From JAIVJM01 sp963816985 (GTDB lineage Bacteria; Acidobacteriota; Blastocatellia; Pyrinomonadales; Pyrinomonadaceae): 64,000 nt of DNA. The notes beneath the pieces are model-generated. The model was not told the DNA's origin. It worked only from the letters and a program-made list of their open reading frames with translations, and made no database searches. The stretch's first letter is position 1. Each line of letters opens with the position of its first letter. Made by a program: the position numbers and the translations under genes. The stretch is taken from assembly GCA_963816985.1 (NCBI GenBank), contig CAWFMF010000004.1:992001-1056000 (forward strand), read 5' to 3'. Positions 36,001 to 43,721 of this stretch are shown here, piece by piece.

Positions 36001-37722
36001 CGAACGCTGGATGCGGCTCGCGAGGTTGACCGCCTCGCCCGTCGCCGTGAACTCGCCCGTCGTCCCACTTGTTCCGAGCAGCACGAACCCCGTGCTGATG
36101 CCGACGCGCATCGGCCACTCTTGACCTGCTTCCGGCAACTCCGTCGTCAACGTGCGAAGCTCGGCGGACGAGAACTCGCGCGCCGCCTCCTCGATGGCGA
36201 GAGCGGCGTGGACGGCGCGTTCGGGGTCGTCTTCGTGCGCCTCGGACGCGCCCCAGAGCGCGACGACCGTTTCGCCGACGTGCCGCTCGACCGCCCCGCC
36301 GTACTGCGCGACGCACGCGTCCACGCGCCGCCACAGAGCGTCCAAGACCTCGCGCACCTCTTCGGCGTCCGCGCCCTCGCTCAACTCCTCGAAGCCCGCG
36401 AAGTCGGCGAAGAGCACGGTAATCTGCTTGCGCTGCTCGGACGCCGTGTGCTGCGGCGTGGCCGTGAGCACGGTCGTGCGCTGCTGCGGCGTCGGCTGGA
36501 AAGGGGCTTCCGGCGGGCCGTCCGTGCCTGTCTCCTGCGTCGTCGCCTCCGCGCCGACACCGGCGCTCGTGAACTCCAGACGACGGTGCAGCCGCCGGAG
36601 GTCTTGCTGCATCTCGCGCGCCGACGGGTAGCGGTCGTCCCTCCGCTTCGTCAGAGCCTTGCGCACGATGCGCTCCAACTCTTCGAGCACTTCCGGCGGG
36701 ACGCCCGCGCGAGCGAGCGGCGGCGCGTCATCCTGAAGGATGGAGACGACGAGGTCGCCGTAGGTCGGAGCGTCGAAGGGGACGAAGCCTGAGAGCATCT
36801 CGTGGAGCACGACGCCGAGGCTCCACACGTCCGTGCGCTCGTCGAGGTGGAGCCCGCGCACCTGCTCCGGCGACATGTAGTTGGAAGTGCCGAGCACGAG
36901 CCCCGGCTCTGTGCTCACGCGCCGTCCCCCGGTCGCGTCCGTGTCCACGCGCGGCGGCGGCGCGAACTGCTTGGCGATGCCGAAGTCAACGACCTTGACG
37001 TGACCGTCGGCGTCCACCATCACGTTTTCGGGTTTGATGTCGCGGTGGATGAGGCCGCCCTGATGCGCCTTGGCGAGCGCGCCCGCGACCTGCGCGCAGA
37101 CTTCGAGCGCCTGCTCGACGGGGAGCGGCCCCGCCGAGATGTACTCGCGCAAGGTTCGGCCCTCGACGAACTCGGTGGCGATGAAGTGGCGGCCTTCGGC
37201 CTCGCCGATTTCGTGGACGGTGATGATGTTCGGATGATTTAAGGCCGAGGCGGCGCGCGCCTCCTGCACGAAGCGGCGGACGCGCTCCTCGTCGCGGGCG
37301 AAGTGCGCGGGCAGGAACTTGAGCGCGACGCGGCGACCGAGCCGCGCGTCCCTCGCCAGATAGACCGCGCCCATCCCGCCCTCGCCGAGCTTCTCCAAGA
37401 TGCGGTACGGCCCCAGCATCGTCCCCGGCGGCAGAGACTCTTCGCGGGCAGCGACTTCATTAACATTCGCGGGGGGCGGGACGAGCCTCAACTCGTGCGC
37501 GGTGGAAGGCATCCGCCTCATTAACCCGGCGGCGTCCGACGCGTCGCTCACGACCTCGCCACGCTCCTCACGCTCGCGGCGTTCGAGGAGCGCTTCGACC
37601 TCGCGGCGCAGCTCGTCGTCTTCGGCGCAGGCTTCCGCGACGAAGGCGGCGCGCTCTGCGGCGTCGAGTTCGCGCGCGGTTCGGACGATGCGGTTGATCT
37701 GTTCTTCCCGGCGGAGGCTCAT
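33076..37722 (-). CDS. Giant Ser/Thr kinase - adenylate cyclase-like - AAA ATPase - TPR regulator
   Basis: About 1548 residues from the ATG at 37722; an upstream frame start at 37980 crosses the hspR terminator and is unlikely. Domains in order: short N-terminal helices; a Hanks-type kinase (about 105-375) with KLGEGGMGAVYLARD, the Lys in VALKFLP and HRDIKPENVMVD; a class III cyclase-homology domain (about 420-580, ITVLFADFAGFEELSEGADA) whose second metal Asp is Glu (VGETVVALWG); an NTPase with Walker A GDAGLGKSRLL and Walker B-like LILFLDDIHWAD; then at least 12 TPRs. This matches the multidomain kinase/cyclase/ATPase family of Acidobacteria and Myxococcota. The cyclase may be degenerate. 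A cytoplasmic signalling hub; input and target are unknown. Confidence 0.85.
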   Translation of the reverse strand: MSLRREEQINRIVRTARELDAAERAAFVAEACAEDDELRREVEALLERREREERGEVVSDASDAAGLMRRMPSTAHELRLVPPPANVNEVAAREESLPPGTMLGPYRILEKLGEGGMGAVYLARDARLGRRVALKFLPAHFARDEERVRRFVQEARAASALNHPNIITVHEIGEAEGRHFIATEFVEGRTLREYISAGPLPVEQALEVCAQVAGALAKAHQGGLIHRDIKPENVMVDADGHVKVVDFGIAKQFAPPPRVDTDATGGRRVSTEPGLVLGTSNYMSPEQVRGLHLDERTDVWSLGVVLHEMLSGFVPFDAPTYGDLVVSILQDDAPPLARAGVPPEVLEELERIVRKALTKRRDDRYPSAREMQQDLRRLHRRLEFTSAGVGAEATTQETGTDGPPEAPFQPTPQQRTTVLTATPQHTASEQRKQITVLFADFAGFEELSEGADAEEVREVLDALWRRVDACVAQYGGAVERHVGETVVALWGASEAHEDDPERAVHAALAIEEAAREFSSAELRTLTTELPEAGQEWPMRVGISTGFVLLGTSGTTGEFTATGEAVNLASRIQRSAHEGGVLVSHETYRHVRGVFDVQAPESLKIKGRAEPVEVYRVLRAKPRAFRVRTRGVEGIETRMIGRKGELRGLTDALETVFEDGELHAVTVVGDAGLGKSRLLYEFSNRVELLPDTWYIFNGRAGEAMQGLPYSLVRDLFSFRFEIQDSDPPNVAREKLEHGIFALSGGAGGEEEATMRAHFIGQLIGFDFTESRHLSGILDDVRQIHDRAFRYAAQFFAEAARRLPLILFLDDIHWADDGSLDFIDYLARHCADAPVLVLCLARPTLLERRPAWGEGVERHTRVMLQPLSKKESRQLVEEILRQAQTVPPSLRELVVTGAEGNPFYVEELIKMLIDQKVIVPGAEVWGVDTSRLGEVKVPPTLTGVLQARLDNLTTGEKTVMQRASVVGRIFWDDAVEYLGAGPTLASERETVVRGGAAGEEGIGDILESLRRKELIYRRESSVYAGAGEYTFKHALLRDVTYESVLRKERRVYHRRAADWLARTGGERVGEYAGVIAEHYERAQVFDAAAEWYGRAGRQARETYAPETAIKYYRKAIAFLSAEPKRDATAAHASPQTAEQSPAQTVSAVAQGGSVSGGGAKLSESAKRLRLLEWSEGLGEVLRIQSRYAEALAAYEEMRAAAEAVGDRVAQARAWNEIALVEASKGDNRAMLESTERAAALAREAGRQEQARTELARALNLQSQASTRLGDARAGMMLGDQALALAGGSGEGGQSERADSLKSLGMAYHQLGRFEHAESCKEQALALYREMENRRGVGNMLNSLGETARLRGDYGKALARYREALAIARETGNRNGEMLYLGNLGAARAGLGDYAAAEADLRQSIHLAESVGYYGISENYRFLSEALLGQGNLAESLEAAKRALELGRRTENQEHIGEAWRVLGLIASHTSAPVSVGDETRDAAACFAESLRLFQHIGMEAERARALRDWSRHETKHGDAARGETMWRESLDIFTRLQMRPEVERMTKEAG

Positions 37723-37951
37723 CTGTTCTGACCTGCCTTCGGTCTGCGACGCCTTTCGGCGGGCGGCAGGGACAATTTTCTGGCGGCATGAGCGCGGGCA
37801 TTGTGCCTTCGCGGCCCCGCGCCTGTTCGGGACGGTCGGTGTACATAACTCGTCCGGCGAGCGCGGATTGTAACACCTCGCGCGCCGCCCGGTCTTGTCA
37901 ATCTTCGCGAAAAGTTCGACGCGCTTGACGGCTCCGGCGGAAACAAAAAGA

Positions 37952-37973
37952 GCGCACTTCCTCGGAAGTGCGC
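37952..37973 (-). terminator. Terminator of the dnaK-dnaJ-hspR operon
   Basis: A 9-bp stem (37952-37960 with 37965-37973) and a CTCG tetraloop. On the minus strand it is followed by CTTTTTGTTT. It lies 33 bases after the hspR stop. Confidence 0.9.
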
Positions 37974-38005
37974 CCGACACTTTTGCGCGCGTCTTCTTCG
38001 TCCGT

Positions 38006-38398
38006 TCAGTGTTGCCTGCCGCGCCGCCTTTGGAGCGTCGCGGAGCGCGAGGCCGGGACGAGCGCGCCCTCGCCGGGCGGCACGTCCGTGAAGTGCGAGA
38101 ACTCCTCGGCGTGCGACTGAAGGTAAGAGAAGAAACGCTCGAACTCGCGCTGCATGGCGTCCATCTTCTCGCGCATGTTGAGGATGATTTCGACGCCCGC
38201 CAGATTCACGCCGAGGTCTCGCGTCAGAGAGAGGATGACTTCGAGGCGTTCGAGGTCGGCGTCCGTGTAGAGCCGCGTGTTCCCCTCCGAGCGCGAAGGC
38301 TTGAGAAGCCCCTCGCGCTCGTAGAGCCGCAAGGTCTGCGGGTGAATCTCGTACTGCAAAGCCACCGCGCTGATCGTGTATGTGCCCTTACGTTTCAT
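38006..38398 (-). CDS. hspR: HspR, MerR-family heat-shock repressor
   Basis: 130 residues. The MerR HTH with wing (YTISAVALQYEIHPQTLRLY, then EREGLLKPSRSEGNTRLY, residues about 7-45) and the following ILSLTRDLGVNLAGVEIIL helix are characteristic of HspR. In Streptomyces and Mycobacterium HspR represses the dnaK operon by binding HAIR sites (CTTGAGT-N7-ACTCAAG) with DnaK as co-repressor. A HAIR-like site is in the dnaK promoter here (41936-41956). The gene is last in dnaK-dnaJ-hspR. No Shine-Dalgarno: the ATG directly follows palindrome family C. Confidence 0.9.
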   Translation of the reverse strand: MKRKGTYTISAVALQYEIHPQTLRLYEREGLLKPSRSEGNTRLYTDADLERLEVILSLTRDLGVNLAGVEIILNMREKMDAMQREFERFFSYLQSHAEEFSHFTDVPPGEGALVPASRSATLQRRRGRQH

Positions 38399-38399
38399 A

Positions 38400-38522
38400 C
38401 GATTTTGGATTTTAGATTTTGGATTTTAGATTGGCGTACCGCCTCGGCTCGAATCCTGATTTCGGACGTTCAACTTACGAAGCTCGAACAATCCAAAATC
38501 CGAAATCTAAAATCCAAAATCG
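38400..38522. repeat. Heptamer palindrome, family C copy 1, filling the dnaJ-hspR gap
   Basis: Left arm units GATTTTG, GATTTTA, GATTTTG, GATTTTA (38401-38434); right arm is the inverted complement (38489-38522). It occupies the whole gap between the dnaJ stop (38524) and hspR start (38398). A related copy is at 51306-51425. Confidence 0.9.
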
Positions 38523-38523
38523 C

Positions 38524-39303
38524 TCACTCCAATCCCATCGCGACGCGCGGGTTCTCCGGGTTGAGCTGCGCGTAACGCTTGAGGAGTTCCTTGGTCTCTT
38601 CCGAAATCACTTTCGGGAGCGTGACCTGCACTTCGACGAACTGGTCGCCGCGCGCCTGCGGGTTCCGAAGCGAGGGGATGCCGCGCTCGCGGAGGCGGAA
38701 GCGCTGGCCCGACTGCGTGCCCGGAGGGATGCGCAGTTGCGCCTTGCCCTCGACCGTCGGGACTTCTATCTTCGCGCCCAGAGCCACCTCGGCCACCGTC
38801 ACGGGGACGGTGACGTAGATGTTCTCGCCCTTGCGCGTGAAGTGCTTGTGCTTGCCGACGTTGGTGATGATGAAGAGGTCGCCCGCCGGGGCTCCTAAGC
38901 GCCCGCCCTCGCCCTTGCCGGGGACGCGCACGCGCGAGCCCGTATCCACTCCCGGCGGGATGCGCACCTTGACCTGCTCTGACTTCGGCACCGTCCCCTT
39001 GCCATTGCAGACGGCGCACGGGCTCCGCCGCTTCCCCGCGCCGCCGCAGTCCGGGCACTCCTGCGCGAAGCGCATCCGCCCGCCCGCGCGCTGCACCTGC
39101 CCCGCGCCGTTGCAGGTCGGGCAGACGACGAGCGGCCCGCCCGCGTCGCCCGCGCCGTTGCAGCGCGAGCACTGCTCGGAGCGGTTGACCGTGATGTTCG
39201 TCGTGAGTCCCGTCACGGCCTCCTCGAACGAGAGCGCCAAAGGCATCTCGATGTCCGCGCCGCGCTGCGGCATCGGTCGCGGCGGCTCGCGCTCGGCCTT
39301 ACC
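38524..39303 (-). CDS. dnaJ: DnaJ, C-terminal part after a frameshift
   Basis: This frame holds the zinc-binding and substrate-binding part of DnaJ: four CxxCxGxG-like repeats (CSRCNGAG, CPTCNGAG, CPDCGGAG, CAVCNGKG) and the C-terminal domains (VRIPPGVDTGSRVRVPGKGE, LRIPPGTQSGQRFRLRERG). It joins the J-domain fragment at 39299-39712 if one base is skipped after GGCGGCGGC; joined, the text reads ELFGGGG-KAEREPP and gives a normal-length DnaJ. Palindrome family C starts 1 base after the stop. Confidence 0.85.
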   Translation of the reverse strand, partial: GKAEREPPRPMPQRGADIEMPLALSFEEAVTGLTTNITVNRSEQCSRCNGAGDAGGPLVVCPTCNGAGQVQRAGGRMRFAQECPDCGGAGKRRSPCAVCNGKGTVPKSEQVKVRIPPGVDTGSRVRVPGKGEGGRLGAPAGDLFIITNVGKHKHFTRKGENIYVTVPVTVAEVALGAKIEVPTVEGKAQLRIPPGTQSGQRFRLRERGIPSLRNPQARGDQFVEVQVTLPKVISEETKELLKRYAQLNPENPRVAMGLE

Positions 39304-39712
39304 CGCCGCCGCCGAAGAGTTCGGAGAAGATGTCGCGGAAGCTCGACGAGCCGCCGCCCGAAGTTGAAGAAGACGCCGAGCCGCCCGGCGCGCCCGCGTT
39401 GCCCCAGTCGAAGCCCGCGAAGTCGAACGGCGCGCCACGACCCGCGCCTCTGCCCGGCCCCGCGCCCCGGCCCGCCGCGTCGGCGAGGTTGTCGGAGTAC
39501 TGGCCGAAGCGGTCGAAGACAGCGCGCTTCTTCGGGTCGGAGAGCACATCGTGCGCCTCCGTAATCTTCTTGAAGCGCTCCTCGGCGCTCTTGTCGCCCG
39601 GATTCACGTCCGGGTGAAACTTGCGCGCCATCCGGCGGTAAGCCTTCTTAATCTCTTCGGGCTTGGCGTCTTTTTTGATGCCGAGCACCTGATAGTAATC
39701 TTCTTTAGCCAT
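39299..39712 (-). CDS. dnaJ: DnaJ, N-terminal J domain and GF region before a frameshift
   Basis: From the ATG at 39712: J domain (EDYYQVLGIKKDAKPEEIKK, then the HPD motif in ARKFHPDVNPGDKSAEERF) and a Gly/Phe-rich linker ending SELFGGGG-stop at 39299. The upstream frame (to 39775) is encoded in palindrome family B. The break is at GGG-TAA-GG; a +1 step restores the zinc-finger half. DnaJ is a DnaK co-chaperone and is normally required under heat stress, so the break is more likely a one-base sequence error or a programmed shift than a pseudogene. No Shine-Dalgarno is visible. Confidence 0.85.
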   Translation of the reverse strand: MAKEDYYQVLGIKKDAKPEEIKKAYRRMARKFHPDVNPGDKSAEERFKKITEAHDVLSDPKKRAVFDRFGQYSDNLADAAGRGAGPGRGAGRGAPFDFAGFDWGNAGAPGGSASSSTSGGGSSSFRDIFSELFGGGG

Positions 39713-39715
39713 GAG

Positions 39716-39797
39716 AAAAGCCGTGAACCGTAAACCGTGACGGGTGACAGGAGAAGGCAAGCTTTTTCCTGTCACCCGTCACGGTTTACCTGTCACG
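39716..39797. repeat. Heptamer palindrome, family B copy 3, filling the dnaK-dnaJ gap
   Basis: Units CCGTGAA, CCGTAAA, CCGTGAC then GGGTGACAGGAG; inverted arm ends next to the dnaK stop (39798). It occupies nearly the whole gap between dnaK and dnaJ. Confidence 0.9.
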
Positions 39798-41744
39798 TTA
39801 TTTGTTCTCGTCCACGTCAACGTACTCGGCGTCAATGACGTTGTCGTCGCCGCCGGAGCCCGAAGCGCCGCCCGTCTGACCGCCGGAGGCGTTCGCCGCG
39901 TTGGCCTGCTCGTCGCCGCCAGCCGCGCCCGCGTCTCCGCCAGCCGCGCCCGTGCCCTGATAGAGCGCTTCGGCCAGCTTGTGCGAGGCGGTCTGGAGGT
40001 TGTTGAAGGCGTCGTTCATGCGTTCGACGCCGCCCTCTTCGAGCGCCTTCTTCGAGTCCGCGATGGCCGTCTCGACCTGCGTCGTGGTCGCGCCGTCGAG
40101 CTTCTCCTTGTTCTCGTTGAAGGTCTTCTCGATCTGGTAGACGAGCCCGTCCAGACGGTTGCGCGACTCGATCTCCTCACGCTTCTTAACGTCGTCCGCC
40201 GAGTGCGACTCGGCCTCGCGCATCATGCGGTCAATCTCCTCCTTCGAGAGGCCCGAAGAAGAGGTGATCGTGATCTTCTGCTCGCGCCCCGTGCCCATGT
40301 CCTTGGCCGAGACGTTGACGATGCCGTTGGCGTCAATGTCGAAAGTCACTTCGACCTGCGGCATCCCGCGCGGCGCGGGCGGAATCCCGACCAGATGGAA
40401 TTTTCCGAGCGTCCGGTTGTCGCCCGCCATCGGGCGCTCGCCCTGAAGGACGTGCACTTCGACCGAGGTCTGGTTGTCCGAGGCGGTCGAGAAGATTTCC
40501 GACTTGCGCGTCGGGATCGTCGTGTTGCGCGGGATGAGGACGGTGTTGACGCCGCCCAGAGTCTCGATGCCGAGGCTCAAAGGCGTCACGTCGAGCAGGA
40601 GGATGTCCGTCTTCTCGCCCGAAAGCACGCCCGCCTGCACCGCCGCGCCGACCGCGACCACTTCGTCCGGGTTGACCGACTTGTTCGGCTCCTTGCCGAA
40701 GAAGTTCTTGACGATCTCCTGCACCTTCGGGATGCGGGTCGAGCCGCCGACCAAGACGACTTCGTCAATCTTCTTCGGGTCGAGCCCGGCGTCCTTGATG
40801 GCCTGCTCGACGGGCGGCATGAGCCGCTTGAGGAGCGGGTCAATCAACTGCTCGAAACGCGCGCGCGTCAGCTTCATCACCAGGTGCTTCGGCCCCGACT
40901 GGTCGGCGGTGATGAAGGGGAGGTTGATTTCCGTCTCCATCGTCGAGGAGAGCTCAATCTTCGCCTTCTCCGCCGCCTCCTTCAAACGCTGCAAGGCCAT
41001 CTTGTCGTTCGAGAGCTCGATGCCCTGATCCTTCTTGAACTCCTCGATGATCCACTTGATGAGCACTTCGTCCACGTCGTCGCCGCCGAGGTGCGTGTCG
41101 CCGTTCGTGCTCTTCACCTCAACGACACCTTCGCCGACTTCCAGCACCGAGATGTCGAACGTGCCGCCGCCGAAGTCGAAGACCGCGATGGTCTCTTCCT
41201 TCTTCTTGTCGAGCCCGTAGGCGAGCGCCGCCGCCGTCGGCTCGTTGACGATACGCATCACCTCTAGCCCTGCGACCTTACCGGCGTCTTTCGTCGCCTG
41301 CCGCTGCGAGTCGTTGAAGTAGGCCGGGACGGTGATGACCGCCTTATCAACCTTCTGGCCGAGGTAGTCTTCCGCCGCCTGCTTGAGCTTTTGCAGGATC
41401 ATCGCCGCAATCTCCGGCGGGCTCCAGTCCTTGCCGCCCGCCTCGATGCGAACGTCGTTGCCGGTGGACTTCACCTTGTAAGGAACCTGCTTCTTCTCTT
41501 CCGAGACCTCGTCGAAACGCCGCCCCATGAAACGCTTGATCGAATAGACCGTGTTTTCGGGGTTGGTCACGGCCTGCCGCTTGGCGACCTGCCCGACCAG
41601 ACGGTTGCCGTCCTTCGTAAAGGCGACGACGGAGGGCGTCGTGCGGCCCCCTTCGGAATTGGTAATCACCGTCGGCTCGCCGCCTTCCATGACGGCCACG
41701 ACCGAGTTGGTCGTCCCCAAGTCAATACCGATTATCTTACTCAT
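39798..41744 (-). CDS. dnaK: Molecular chaperone DnaK (Hsp70)
   Basis: 648 residues, full length. Signatures: IGIDLGTTNSVVAVMEGGEP at the N-terminus, FDFGGGTFDISVLEVGEG, VVLVGGSTRIPKVQEIV, and a substrate-binding domain with LLLDVTPLSLGIETLGG; the C-terminal lid ends in an acidic VDVDENK tail after a Gly-rich segment. It folds and refolds proteins with ATP, DnaJ and GrpE in the cytoplasm. First gene of the dnaK-dnaJ-hspR operon, driven by the promoter near 41927-41955. grpE is not in this window. Confidence 0.98.
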   Translation of the reverse strand: MSKIIGIDLGTTNSVVAVMEGGEPTVITNSEGGRTTPSVVAFTKDGNRLVGQVAKRQAVTNPENTVYSIKRFMGRRFDEVSEEKKQVPYKVKSTGNDVRIEAGGKDWSPPEIAAMILQKLKQAAEDYLGQKVDKAVITVPAYFNDSQRQATKDAGKVAGLEVMRIVNEPTAAALAYGLDKKKEETIAVFDFGGGTFDISVLEVGEGVVEVKSTNGDTHLGGDDVDEVLIKWIIEEFKKDQGIELSNDKMALQRLKEAAEKAKIELSSTMETEINLPFITADQSGPKHLVMKLTRARFEQLIDPLLKRLMPPVEQAIKDAGLDPKKIDEVVLVGGSTRIPKVQEIVKNFFGKEPNKSVNPDEVVAVGAAVQAGVLSGEKTDILLLDVTPLSLGIETLGGVNTVLIPRNTTIPTRKSEIFSTASDNQTSVEVHVLQGERPMAGDNRTLGKFHLVGIPPAPRGMPQVEVTFDIDANGIVNVSAKDMGTGREQKITITSSSGLSKEEIDRMMREAESHSADDVKKREEIESRNRLDGLVYQIEKTFNENKEKLDGATTTQVETAIADSKKALEEGGVERMNDAFNNLQTASHKLAEALYQGTGAAGGDAGAAGGDEQANAANASGGQTGGASGSGGDDNVIDAEYVDVDENK

Positions 41745-41779
41745 TGATTTCTTATTCTCCCCACATTTATTGGCCGCCC

Positions 41780-41822
41780 GCTTCGGAAAGAGACGCCCTC
41801 CGGTGGGCGTCTTTCGGAAGCT
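41780..41822 (-). promoter_or_regulatory. Hairpin in the dnaK 5' untranslated region
   Basis: An 8-bp GC stem (AGACGCCC at 41791-41798 with GGGCGTCT at 41805-41812), extended by near-complementary CTTCGGAAAG and CTTTCGGAAG flanks. It lies in the roughly 180-base leader between the promoter and the dnaK ATG. It may only stabilise the leader; a thermometer role is speculative. Confidence 0.4.
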
Positions 41823-41926
41823 CTCAAGCGCCGGACTCCGTCGCCTGTGCTCGCCTTCGTAAAGCCGTCGGACGCAGACGGGATTTTCTCGCCCAGTACG
41901 CCGCCCGACGACTTGAATGCGGTCAC

Positions 41927-41956
41927 AGGATAATACTTGAGTGTCCCATTGTCAAC
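41927..41956 (-). promoter_or_regulatory. dnaK promoter with HAIR-like HspR operator
   Basis: On the minus strand: a perfect -35 TTGACA (41955-41950), a 17-base spacer and a -10 TATCCT (41932-41927). Within the spacer lies ACTCAAG (41942-41936), a perfect half of the HspR-binding HAIR consensus; the other half (41956-41950) reads GTTGACA on this strand and matches CTTGAGT only in the TTGA core. The 7-base centre spacing fits. Binding here would block RNA polymerase, so autoregulation by HspR encoded in the same operon is expected. Confidence 0.75.
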
Positions 41957-42035
41957 TTATTTAGTAGCACACCTCGCCCCCTCGGTTGCCCGGCCCAAGC
42001 CTTGAAACGGCAACAGTTTAGGGGAAGCCCTCGGC

Positions 42036-42653
42036 TCACTGCGAGGCTTCGCGCTCGCGCGCGCGGTCTTCGTTGAGGAGGCGCGCGGCCCAGAAGACGT
42101 AGTGCGCGCCGGAGACGACGGCGAAGGAGAAGACGGTCGTGTAGACGGTCGGGAGATACCCGCGCAAGGGGGGGAAACTGGCGGCGACAAGGACGAGGAC
42201 GATGGCTGCAATCTGGACGAAGGTGTTGATTTTGCCGAGCTGGGAGGGCCGAAACCCTCGGAATCCGGTGACGATGTTGATGGCCGCCGCGCCGACGACG
42301 ATAAAGATGTCGCGGCTGATGACCGCCGCCGTCACCCAGAAGGGCACGGGGAGGTGACGCGGGTGCGGCTGGACGAGCGCCGAGGGCTCCATCACGGACG
42401 GCAGAGAGAGCGTTATGAAGGAGGTGACGAGGAGGAGCTTGTCGGCGATGGGGTCGAGAATCTGTCCGAGCTGCGAGCCCTGATTGAACTTCCGCGCAAA
42501 CAGCCCGTCGAGCCCGTCGGTCACGCCCGCCAGCACGAAGACCGCCAGCGCCCAGCCGAAACGCTGGTAGTAGAGCGCCGACACGAAGACCGGAATCAGA
42601 ACCATCCTCACCACGGTGAGGACGTTGGGCAGCGTGACGATTCGGGAAGCCAT
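42036..42653 (-). CDS. pgsA: CDP-diacylglycerol--glycerol-3-phosphate 3-phosphatidyltransferase
   Basis: 205 residues from the ATG at 42653 (an ATG at 42665 is inside a palindrome flank). The CDP-alcohol phosphotransferase motif is complete: DGLDGLFARKFNQGSQLG followed by QILDPIADK. About five or six membrane helices follow (LLLVTSFITLSLP, VTAAVISRDIFIVVGAAAI, FAVVSGAHYVFWAARLL). It makes phosphatidylglycerol phosphate in the inner membrane. It follows the phosphoesterase gene (42733) in the same direction, the gap being filled by palindrome family F. Confidence 0.9.
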   Translation of the reverse strand: MASRIVTLPNVLTVVRMVLIPVFVSALYYQRFGWALAVFVLAGVTDGLDGLFARKFNQGSQLGQILDPIADKLLLVTSFITLSLPSVMEPSALVQPHPRHLPVPFWVTAAVISRDIFIVVGAAAINIVTGFRGFRPSQLGKINTFVQIAAIVLVLVAASFPPLRGYLPTVYTTVFSFAVVSGAHYVFWAARLLNEDRAREREASQ

Positions 42654-42658
42654 AGGAA

Positions 42659-42734
42659 AGTTCAAAGTTCAAAGTTTAAGTTCAAAGTCGAAAACGGTTC
42701 TTAACTTTGAACCTTGAACTTTGGACTTTGAACT
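42659..42734. repeat. Heptamer palindrome, family F copy 1, filling the phosphoesterase-pgsA gap
   Basis: Units TTCAAAG, TTCAAAG, TTTAAG, TTCAAAG and the inverse (ACTTTGAACC, TTGAACT, TTGGACT). It reaches the stop codon of the phosphoesterase (42733-42735) on one side and 6 bases from the pgsA ATG on the other. Confidence 0.85.
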
Positions 42735-43590
42735 ATTCCGCGCAGCGGAGTTGGAGCAGCGAGACTTCTGGGAGGCAGCCGTAGCGGACGGGCAAAACGA
42801 CGGTGCCGAGGCCGCGCGTGACGTAGATTTGCGTGTTGCCGCGTCGGCCAAGGCCGCGCAGGATGCGCCGCCGGACGCGGCCCGAAGCCGAGCGTTCGGA
42901 GCGCCAAGTGACCTGCCCGCCGTGCGTGTGGCCGGAGAGAACGAGGTCAACCCCGGCGCGTGCGGCGCGGCGCAGGATGATGGGATTGTGCGCCAGAAGT
43001 AGTTTCAGCTCGTCCTCGCGCGACCCGGCGAGGGCGAGCGGGAGGTCTTCGAGCCCGACCATCGTGTCGTCCACGCCCGCGAGCCAGAAGGACGCGCCCC
43101 GGTCTTCGAAACGGAGCCCTTCGTTGAGCAAAACGTGGATGCCTTCGGCGCGGAAGAGGTCTGTGATGAGCGGGGCGTCCACCCAGTTGTCGTGGTTGCC
43201 CATGACGGCGTAGACGCCGCGGCGTGCGCGGAGGCGTCCGAGCATCTCGGCGCAGGGCTGGATGTACTCGCGCTCGTGCGAGATGTAGTCGCCCGTGAGG
43301 GCGATGATGTCGGGTTGCAGGCTGTTGGCGACCTCGACGGCGCGCTCGACCTGCTCGCGGCCCGTAAAAGGGCTGTGGTGGATGTCGGAAAGATGAACGA
43401 CGCGAAGGCCGTCTAATTCGCGCGGCAGTCGCGGGAGGGCGACGGCGTGGCGTTCGACGGTGAGCTGGTACGGCTCGGCGAAGGCGGCCCGCGCCACCTG
43501 CGCCAGCCCGGCGGTGAGCGTGCGAAGCGGAGTCGCGCGCGTTTGAGCGACACGTCGCCTCTCTCTCCATCCGTTGATCTTCTTCGCCAT
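42733..43590 (-). CDS. Calcineurin-like metallophosphoesterase (YkuE type)
   Basis: 285 residues. Metal-binding motifs in order: HLSDIHHSPF (DxH), ALTGDYISHE (GD), VMGNHDNW (GNHD), LLLAHNP and VLSGHTHGGQV (GHTH). No membrane helix is seen, although the Arg-rich N-terminus (MAKKINGWRERRRVAQTR) might be a Tat-like or weak targeting signal, as in some YkuE proteins. Substrates in this family include UDP-2,3-diacylglucosamine-like lipids and phosphodiesters; none can be assigned. Confidence 0.85.
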   Translation of the reverse strand: MAKKINGWRERRRVAQTRATPLRTLTAGLAQVARAAFAEPYQLTVERHAVALPRLPRELDGLRVVHLSDIHHSPFTGREQVERAVEVANSLQPDIIALTGDYISHEREYIQPCAEMLGRLRARRGVYAVMGNHDNWVDAPLITDLFRAEGIHVLLNEGLRFEDRGASFWLAGVDDTMVGLEDLPLALAGSREDELKLLLAHNPIILRRAARAGVDLVLSGHTHGGQVTWRSERSASGRVRRRILRGLGRRGNTQIYVTRGLGTVVLPVRYGCLPEVSLLQLRCAE

Positions 43591-43721
43591 ATTCTCTCGT
43601 TTTTCTCTGAGGAGGGTTTGAAAACGCTTGCGAGGCCGGTCGTAACCCCTTCACCGTGGCGCGCGTTTCAAAGCCCGCGCATTATAGTAACCCTCCGCCG
43701 CCCGCGCAAGGAGAGGCGGGT

